Below are positions 42,200 to 47,877 of a stretch of DNA of 47,877 nt, piece after piece (position 1 is the stretch's first letter; the number at the start of each line of letters is the position of its first letter). Below the pieces are notes generated by a model. It ran no database searches, was not told where the DNA came from, and saw only the letters and a program-made list of their open reading frames with translations. This stretch comes from an uncultured Collinsella sp. Lineage in GTDB: Bacteria; Actinomycetota; Coriobacteriia; Coriobacteriales; Coriobacteriaceae. Location: the NCBI GenBank assembly GCA_900542165.1, contig UQMM01000016.1, forward strand, positions 1-47,877, read 5' to 3'. A program made the translations under genes and the position numbers.

Positions 42200-43039
42200 A
42201 TGGCAGATTCCAAGGCAGAATATCCCGCTCCCGATTGCCTGGCGCCCGCCGCGATCGAGGCCAAGACCGAGGCCGCCGGCGTGACCAAGGCCAACCTGCC
42301 GGTCGCAAAGGCCTTTCTGTTGGCAATGTTCGCCGGTGCGTTTATTGCCTTCGGTGGCCTGTTCTTTACCGTGTTCTTGAGCGACAGCACGCTGGGCTGG
42401 GGTGCCCAGCGCGTCGTGGGCGGTCTGTGCTTTTGCCTGGGCCTGGTGCTGGTACTGGTGTGCGGCGCCGAGCTGTTTACCGGTAATTCGCTTATGGTCT
42501 GCGCGCTCAAGAGCAAAAAGATCACCCTGGCTCAGATGCTCAAGGCATGGGTCGTCGTGTGGGTCGGCAATTTTGTCGGTGCCCTGTTCATCGTCTTTTT
42601 GGTGTATATGGCCGGCATTTACAAGCTCAACGGCGAGGCGGTCGCCAATTCCATGGTGAGCGTCGCCGCCGGCAAGGTGACGATCGACTGGGTGACGATC
42701 TTCTTCCGTGGCATCCTGTGCAACATCTTTGTGTGCCTGGCCGTGTGGATCGGTACCGCCGGCAAGACCGTGGTCGATAAGGTTGTGGGCATTCTGCTGC
42801 CCATCGCCGCTTTTGTGGCCTGCGGTTTTGAGCACTGCGTCGCCAACATGTACTTTTTGCCCATGGGTGCCGTGATGCACGCGTTCGGCTATGGTGCCGA
42901 CGTCGCCGGCGCCGATGCACTCAACGCTGCGGGCATTGCGTTTAACTTGTCCGCCGCCACGCTGGGCAACATCGTGGGCGGCGCGGTTCTGATCGCGCTC
43001 GGCTACTGGTTTATCTACGCTAAGAAGTCCGAGGCGTAA
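42200..43039 (+). CDS. focA: Formate channel FocA (FNT family)
   Basis: A 279-aa pentameric channel for formate, with six hydrophobic segments. The FNT signature appears as FAGAFIAFGGLFFTV and ELFTGNSLMVCALKSKK, and FEHCVANMYFLPMG contains the pore His-region. A nitrite or lactate channel is less likely, since the gene ends the formate hydrogenlyase cluster. ATG 42200 has a weak AGGAAAG upstream. A 39-nt gap follows hycI, without a terminator. Terminator at 43062-43097. Confidence 0.93.
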   Translation: MADSKAEYPAPDCLAPAAIEAKTEAAGVTKANLPVAKAFLLAMFAGAFIAFGGLFFTVFLSDSTLGWGAQRVVGGLCFCLGLVLVLVCGAELFTGNSLMVCALKSKKITLAQMLKAWVVVWVGNFVGALFIVFLVYMAGIYKLNGEAVANSMVSVAAGKVTIDWVTIFFRGILCNIFVCLAVWIGTAGKTVVDKVVGILLPIAAFVACGFEHCVANMYFLPMGAVMHAFGYGADVAGADALNAAGIAFNLSAATLGNIVGGAVLIALGYWFIYAKKSEA

Positions 43040-43061
43040 GGTACCGTCTGTTTGACGTTGG

Positions 43062-43097
43062 GCCTCCCGCGGGGCGTTGCCGTGCGGGAGGCTTTTT
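43062..43097 (+). terminator. Terminator after focA
   Basis: Perfect GCCTCCCGC / GCGGGAGGC stem with a 13-nt loop, then T5. It closes the formate hydrogenlyase transcript. Confidence 0.92.
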
Positions 43098-43161
43098 GGG
43101 TCTGGGGCTCGTTGTCGGGCTGTTGCCCTGTTGTGTTTGGCTGATGAAAGGGGTAATCGAG

Positions 43162-45279
43162 ATGGCATCTGCTGTGAAGCGTGACGGTCGCGCCGTGGTG
43201 ACCACATGCGGGGGATGCTATGCCGATTGCGCCTTTGCGGCACGCGTTGAGGACGGTCGTGTGGTGGCTGAGTTGCCGGTTGTGGGGCATCCGTGCGCGG
43301 CGCGTGCCCTGTGCGCCCGCGGGCGCCATCGCCTGGCAATGCCGTTTGACGAGCGCGACCGCATTGTGCACCCCATGCGACGCCGCCGGGATGGCTCGGG
43401 GTTCGATGCGATTACCTGGGACGAGGCGTTTGCTCAGATTGCCGAGCGCCTTTTGGGGATTGTTGACGAGCGCGGGCCCCGTGCGCTGGGCATGACACTT
43501 GGTGTGCCCTCGTTCGACCGCTACTGGGCGTATCGTTTTATGCATGCGCTGGGTTCGCCTAACGTATACGGTGCCGATGGCGCCTGCGAGGTAAGCCGGC
43601 TTACCGGTTGGGAGCACAGCCTGGGTTATAGTCCCGCCTCCGACCTGTCACATACCGACTGCATCATGTATCTGGGGCGTTCCATTGTCGATTCGTCGAC
43701 GATGGGGGCCGTTGACGCGCTCAACGATGCGCGCCGGCGTGGGGCGAAGATTATCGTGGTCGACCCCCGGCGCAGCGGCTCGGCCGCGCTTGCCGATCGC
43801 TGGCTCCGCGTGCGCCCGGGCTGCGACTTGGCGCTGCTGTTGGGTATTGCCCACGTGTTGATTGCCGAGGGCCTGTACGATCACGAGTTCGTGGACCGCT
43901 ATACCACGGGTTTTGACGAGCTGGCGCAGGCGGCCCGTGCTTGGACGCCCGAGTGGGCCGAGTCGATGTGCGACGTGCCGGCCGCAGAGATTGTCGCCAC
44001 GGCGCGCGATCTCGCTGCCGCCGCGCCTGCCACTGTGGTGGATGCGGGCTTTCATGGCGGTATCGGTATCGCGTATGCCAATAGCACCCAGACCGCGCGC
44101 GCTATCTGCTTGGTCGACGTACTGCTAGGCTGCATCGGACACGCGGGCGGTGCTCTCAACCCGCCCACGCCGCTCGTGTTGGGCGACCTCGATCCCGCAC
44201 GCTTTGCGACGCCGCCGGTACCGCGCGGGCCCAAGCTGGGGTCCGAGCGCTATTCGCTGGTCGATCCGGTGCGCGGCCTGTGCACGACCATCGGTCAGTC
44301 GATTCTTGCCGGCGATTTGCGTGGGCTCATCGTCTATGCCAGTAACCCCGGTGCGGGCTATGGTAATGCGCAGGCTTGGTTGGGTATTTTGCAGCAGCTC
44401 GACTTGCTCGTGACGATTGATATTCGCTGGTCCGAGACGGCGCGTGCTTCTGACTTCGTGCTGCCCGACGTGACGTATCTGGAGGCCGACCGCGGCGTGG
44501 GCACGGTCGTGGACCGCAACGACGCGCGAGTGTTCTACCGCAACGCCGTGCTGCCTGTGCAGCATGACGACACACGTCCCGGTCGGGAGATTTTTGCCGG
44601 TCTGGCGCAGGCGTGTGGCGTGGGCGAGTACTTCCAGTTTACGTCTGACGATCTGGCAGCTGCCCAGGTGGAGCCTTTTGGGATTGATCTGGACGAGCTC
44701 AAGGAGCGCGGCTGGGCCGACACGGGTGTTGCGTTGCCATCGCGTACGGGCGAGCCGGCGATTCCCTTGGATGGCGGCAAAATTGCGCTGGCAAGTGACG
44801 TATGGGAACGAGCCGGCCTGGGTCGTGTACCCAACTGGATCGCTCCCATGGTGGAGCCTGGCCCGGGGATGTTTCGCCTCATTAGCGGCAATCGACCCTT
44901 TGAGTCGCATACCTCGCGCAGGCTCGCGGCGGCCGGTGCCGCCGAGGCGGGGTCGGACTTGGACGCCGTGCAGATGAACGCGGATGTCGCCGCTCACATG
45001 GGTATCGCCGATGGCGAGGTCGTCGAGCTTGTGAGCGACATGGGCCGCGATCGCGTGCGCGTGGAGACGACGCCCTATCTGCATCCGGCGTGCATTTTTA
45101 CGTCGGCCGCCCCCGGTGGGCGTTCGTTTGGCTCCGATGCCGGTGGCGCTCAAGCCTTGGGCGTGGGTCCGCTCGACCATACGCCACTGCGTTGGGACCC
45201 GTTGACGGGCGCTGCGCTCACCCAGGAAAACGCCGTTCGCGTGGAAAAGATTGTCGCGCGCGGGGATAATGACGAGTAA
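43162..45279 (+). CDS. Orphan molybdopterin oxidoreductase (CISM family, Cys-ligated)
   Basis: A 705-aa Mo/W-bisMGD enzyme. Cys16, Cys19, Cys23 and Cys51 fit a [4Fe-4S] site. The residue equivalent to FdhF Sec140 is Cys142 (GADGACEVSRL), so it does not need Sec. DCIMYLGRSIVDSST, VVDPRRSGSA, the NSTQTARAICLVDVLLG segment and the C-terminal RLISGNRPFESHTSR / MNADVAAHMGIADGEVVEL cofactor domain are present. It resembles thiosulfate/polysulfide-reductase-type and uncharacterised formate-dehydrogenase-like proteins. No signal peptide, and no partner ferredoxin or membrane subunit adjoins it. ATG 43162 follows AAAGGGG. The substrate is unknown. Confidence 0.85.
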   Translation: MASAVKRDGRAVVTTCGGCYADCAFAARVEDGRVVAELPVVGHPCAARALCARGRHRLAMPFDERDRIVHPMRRRRDGSGFDAITWDEAFAQIAERLLGIVDERGPRALGMTLGVPSFDRYWAYRFMHALGSPNVYGADGACEVSRLTGWEHSLGYSPASDLSHTDCIMYLGRSIVDSSTMGAVDALNDARRRGAKIIVVDPRRSGSAALADRWLRVRPGCDLALLLGIAHVLIAEGLYDHEFVDRYTTGFDELAQAARAWTPEWAESMCDVPAAEIVATARDLAAAAPATVVDAGFHGGIGIAYANSTQTARAICLVDVLLGCIGHAGGALNPPTPLVLGDLDPARFATPPVPRGPKLGSERYSLVDPVRGLCTTIGQSILAGDLRGLIVYASNPGAGYGNAQAWLGILQQLDLLVTIDIRWSETARASDFVLPDVTYLEADRGVGTVVDRNDARVFYRNAVLPVQHDDTRPGREIFAGLAQACGVGEYFQFTSDDLAAAQVEPFGIDLDELKERGWADTGVALPSRTGEPAIPLDGGKIALASDVWERAGLGRVPNWIAPMVEPGPGMFRLISGNRPFESHTSRRLAAAGAAEAGSDLDAVQMNADVAAHMGIADGEVVELVSDMGRDRVRVETTPYLHPACIFTSAAPGGRSFGSDAGGAQALGVGPLDHTPLRWDPLTGAALTQENAVRVEKIVARGDNDE

Positions 45280-45331
45280 TTGACTCAGCTGATGTATTCG
45301 ACTGATCCACGTTTCTTTTGAAAGGCCGCAC

Positions 45332-46789
45332 ATGAGCGATAGCCAGAACATGTCCGATGAGGTGCGCGCCCGCCTGCGCGCCATTCCTTCCGTCAACGAG
45401 CTGCTTGCCGAGTGGCCGGTGGTGAAGGCGGCGGGGGAGACCTGCGACGCGGTGGTGCATGCCGCCGTCACGGCCGAGCTCGACGAGGAGCGCGCCGCGA
45501 TTCGCGCCGGTGCCGCGTCGCGTTCCAAGCGCGAGCTGGCCTCGGCCATCGAGTGGCGTGCGCATCGCTCCGCGCTGCCGAGCCTGCGTCCCGCCGTCAA
45601 CGCCACGGGTGTGGTTATCCATACCAACTTGGGTCGCGCCCCGCTCGCGGAGTCGGCGGCAAAGGCCGTGGCCGAGGTCGCGCGCGGCTACAGCACGCTC
45701 GAGTACAGCGTGGACACCTGCTCGCGCGGGTCGCGTAAGGAACATGCCGCGCAGCTCATTCGCTCGCTTACCGGAGCCGAGGACGCGCTGGTCGTTAACA
45801 ATAACGCCGCCGCCGTGCTGCTAGTGCTGGCGACTCATGCTGCGGGCAAAGAGGTTATCGTCAGCCGCGGCGAGCTTGTCGAGATTGGCGGCAGCTTTCG
45901 CATCCCCGATGTCATGGTGGCCTCGGGCGCCAAACTCGTCGAGGTCGGGGCCACCAACCGCACGCATTTGAGCGACTACGAGCGCGCCATCACGCCCGAT
46001 ACGGCGATGATCCTTAAGGTTCATCCTTCCAACTATCGCATCGAGGGTTTTCACGAGGAGGTGGGTTCTCGGGAGCTTGCGGCGCTTGCTCACAAGCATG
46101 GCCTGCTGTTCTACGAGGACCAGGGGTCGGGTGCGCTGTTGCCCGACGACATCCTGGTGCGCGGCGGCGAGGAGACTACGCCGGCTTCGGTTTCGGCAGG
46201 GCTCGATCTGGTGTCGTGCTCGGGTGATAAGCTGCTGGGCGCCGCGCAGGCGGGCATTATCATGGGCCGTCGCGATCTGGTCCAGGCTTGCGGGTTGCAT
46301 CCGCTCATGCGTGCCCTGCGCCCGGGCAAGTTGGCGCTCACGGCGCTCGAGGCTACATTGCGCATCTACATGGACGGGGCGGATGTGGCCCATCGTGATA
46401 TTCCGGTGCTCAGCATGCTTACGCTGCCGCAGGCCCACTTGGAACGACGTGCCCGCAAGCTGCGCGATCGTATGGTCGCCGGGCTCGATAAGGCGGGTTG
46501 CCCGTGCGCCGTTCAGGTGGAAATCGTCGAGGAGTCGTCGACTCCCGGCGGCGGCTCGCTGCCTACCGTCGAGCTGCCCACCATGTGCGTTGCCGTGTGC
46601 CTCGTCGATGAGCGTCTTTCCGTTGATGCGCTCAAGCGGTCGCTCGTCCAAGATTTCGACACGCCGGTCGTCACGCGAACCTCGCACAATCGCATTCTGT
46701 TTGACGTCCGTACGCTTGTGGGCGACCGCGATATCGAGACGGCGGCGTCGACGCTTGCCGCATGCGTTGTCAAGGCGGTGCGCCGATGA
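45332..46789 (+). CDS. selA: L-seryl-tRNA(Sec) selenium transferase
   Basis: A 485-aa PLP enzyme that converts Ser-tRNA(Sec) to Sec-tRNA(Sec) with selenophosphate from SelD. Features: RAIPSVNELLAEWP at the N-terminus (tRNA-binding region), NATGVVIHTNLGRAPL, YSTLEYSVDTCSRGSRKEH, the PLP lysine Lys300 in SGDKLLGAAQAGI, and a C-terminal small domain. ATG 45332 follows GAAAGG, 52 nt after the molybdopterin gene. Its stop overlaps the selB start (ATGA), so the pair is translationally coupled. The selC tRNA is not in this window. Confidence 0.96.
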   Translation: MSDSQNMSDEVRARLRAIPSVNELLAEWPVVKAAGETCDAVVHAAVTAELDEERAAIRAGAASRSKRELASAIEWRAHRSALPSLRPAVNATGVVIHTNLGRAPLAESAAKAVAEVARGYSTLEYSVDTCSRGSRKEHAAQLIRSLTGAEDALVVNNNAAAVLLVLATHAAGKEVIVSRGELVEIGGSFRIPDVMVASGAKLVEVGATNRTHLSDYERAITPDTAMILKVHPSNYRIEGFHEEVGSRELAALAHKHGLLFYEDQGSGALLPDDILVRGGEETTPASVSAGLDLVSCSGDKLLGAAQAGIIMGRRDLVQACGLHPLMRALRPGKLALTALEATLRIYMDGADVAHRDIPVLSMLTLPQAHLERRARKLRDRMVAGLDKAGCPCAVQVEIVEESSTPGGGSLPTVELPTMCVAVCLVDERLSVDALKRSLVQDFDTPVVTRTSHNRILFDVRTLVGDRDIETAASTLAACVVKAVRR

Positions 46790-47877
46790 GTGAGACCGAA
46801 GCGCTGGTGGAATGCCCCGTTATCGTAGGTACGGCGGGCCACGTCGACCACGGTAAGTCGGCGCTGATCGAGGCGCTGACCGGCAAGAATCCCGATCGCC
46901 TGGAGGTCGAACGTCGTCGCGGCATGACGGTGGAGCTGGGTTTTGGCGAGCTGGCACTGCCGAGCGGCAAGATCGTCGGCCTGGTTGATGTGCCGGGCCA
47001 CGCGCATTACCTGCGCGCCATGGTGCAGGGTGCCACGGGTATCGACGTGGCCGTGCTGGTGGTCTCTGCCGTTGAGGGCGTAATGCCGCAGACGCGCGAG
47101 CACGTGCATGTACTGGAGTTGCTGGGTGTCACGCATATGGTGGTGGCGCTGACCATGCGCGATCTGGCCGATGCCGAGATGACCGAGCTTGCCGAGCTCG
47201 ATGTCGATGACTTTTTGTCGGGTACCGTGTTTGCGGGCGCGCCGATTGTGCCCGTGTCGTCTAAGACGGGCGAGGGGATCGACGGGCTCCTTGCGGTGCT
47301 CGACGAGCAGGTAAGTGCCTGCTGGGATTCCTGTCGCGAGCGTGCCGAGCGTGGCGATGCCGCGCCGCGCCTGCCGATTGACCGCTGCTTTACGATCAAG
47401 GGCGTCGGCACCGTCGTGACGGGAACGCTGCACGATGCGCCGGTTGCGGTGGGCGACGAGCTGATGGCCTTGCCGTCGCGTACGGTCTGTCGCGTGCGCG
47501 GGATTCAGGTGCATGGTGACACGCCGCTGGCACTGCCCGGACAGCGCGTGGCGCTCAACTTGGTGGGCGATGCTGTCGCCGCGCTCGATCGCGGTGAGAT
47601 GCTCGGCGTGGAGGGCCGTTTTGGTCAGACGTTGCGCTTTATGATGACATTCACCTACCTGGGTCGCGAGGGCGCCAAGCCGCGCGTGCTCGAGTCGGGC
47701 GCGCGCGTGCATGTGATGGCCGGCACGGCCGAGGTTGTTGGCCGCATCATGCTTTTGGAGGGCGAGGCCCCCATGGCGGTGGGCGAGACCCGTACCGTAC
47801 AAGTGCGCTTGGAGGAGCCGTTGCCGCTGCGAGCCGGAGACCATGTCGTGGTGCTGTCGTATTCGCCCGTTATGCTC
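46786..47877 (+). CDS. selB: Selenocysteine-specific elongation factor SelB (3' end outside the window)
   Basis: Partial, 364 codons to the window edge. SelB is the GTPase that brings Sec-tRNA to SECIS-marked TGA codons. GTAGHVDHGKSALIEALTG is the P-loop (residues around 15-30), RRRGMTVELGF is switch I, and DVPGHAHYLRAM is switch II. Domain II follows (RCFTIKGVGTVVTGTL), then the start of domain III. The G4 motif reads ALTMRD where TKAD or NKAD is usual. The winged-helix SECIS-binding domain should lie beyond 47877. ATG 46786 overlaps the selA stop. Confidence 0.94.
   Translation, partial: MSETEALVECPVIVGTAGHVDHGKSALIEALTGKNPDRLEVERRRGMTVELGFGELALPSGKIVGLVDVPGHAHYLRAMVQGATGIDVAVLVVSAVEGVMPQTREHVHVLELLGVTHMVVALTMRDLADAEMTELAELDVDDFLSGTVFAGAPIVPVSSKTGEGIDGLLAVLDEQVSACWDSCRERAERGDAAPRLPIDRCFTIKGVGTVVTGTLHDAPVAVGDELMALPSRTVCRVRGIQVHGDTPLALPGQRVALNLVGDAVAALDRGEMLGVEGRFGQTLRFMMTFTYLGREGAKPRVLESGARVHVMAGTAEVVGRIMLLEGEAPMAVGETRTVQVRLEEPLPLRAGDHVVVLSYSPVML

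Noticed and set aside
45280..45331. selC (tRNA-Sec) near selA or elsewhere in the window
   Set aside because: I looked for a long tRNA with TCA anticodon across the gaps and found none; the gaps near selA are too short.
1..47877. CRISPR arrays, phage genes, transposases
   Set aside because: No regularly spaced direct repeats, no integrase, capsid or transposase sequence seen; only the short palindromic families.

Overview
The window looks like the chromosome of a GC-rich, strictly anaerobic gut actinobacterium of the class Coriobacteriia, most like Collinsella. This is an inference from the combination of high GC, frequent TTG/GTG starts, a selenocysteine formate dehydrogenase with a complete Hyf-type hydrogenase, paired double-cubane (HgdB-like) proteins and dispersed short palindromes. 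No search could be run, so the genus is a guess; the gene families are much firmer.

Layout. 1-8.8 kb is a housekeeping stretch: a HAD phosphatase (minus), ribosomal protein S1, the RNase P RNA (rnpB), two long palindromes, a YigZ protein, a C_GCAxxG_C_C protein (minus), an O-acetylhomoserine sulfhydrylase-type PLP enzyme, an MFS exporter, xanthine phosphoribosyltransferase and a small GGQ ribosome-rescue factor. 8.8-11.3 kb holds a diacylglycerol-kinase-type lipid kinase and a ClC channel/antiporter, both minus. 11.5-16.9 kb is a molybdenum block: moeA, a mogA/moaB-type gene, and modA-modB-modC, with an unusual ModB carrying a secreted N-terminal domain.

17.1-24.0 kb is the least understood part. 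Two paralogous HgdB/double-cubane proteins and their ATP-dependent activase are followed on the same strand by selD (itself selenocysteine-encoding), yedF, a DUF3343 gene and a cysteine-desulfurase-like gene. After brnQ and tRNA-Pro/tRNA-Gly comes a repeat-rich, lower-GC patch (25.7-27.5 kb) with a duplicated tRNA-Gly 3' end, a cluster of perfect hairpins, palindromic elements and a RelB/PIN-type toxin-antitoxin pair.

27.6-43.0 kb encodes a complete formate hydrogenlyase of the Hyf (hydrogenase-4) type: a HydN-like ferredoxin, selenocysteine FdhF, hyfABCDEFGHI in the same order as the E. coli hyf operon, the HycH and HycI maturation proteins, and a FocA formate channel. 43.2 kb to the end has an orphan molybdopterin oxidoreductase, then selA and selB; selB runs off the window.

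How it fits together. Formate enters through FocA, is oxidised by FdhF (molybdenum and selenocysteine), and electrons pass through HydN/HyfA-type ferredoxins to the membrane HyfBCDEFGHI [NiFe]-hydrogenase, releasing H2 and probably pumping ions. The molybdenum genes (moeA, mogA, modABC) and selenium genes (selD, yedF, selA, selB) in the same window supply the two cofactors FdhF needs. The double-cubane pair sits inside the selenium gene group without an obvious substrate and is the best candidate for an undescribed system.
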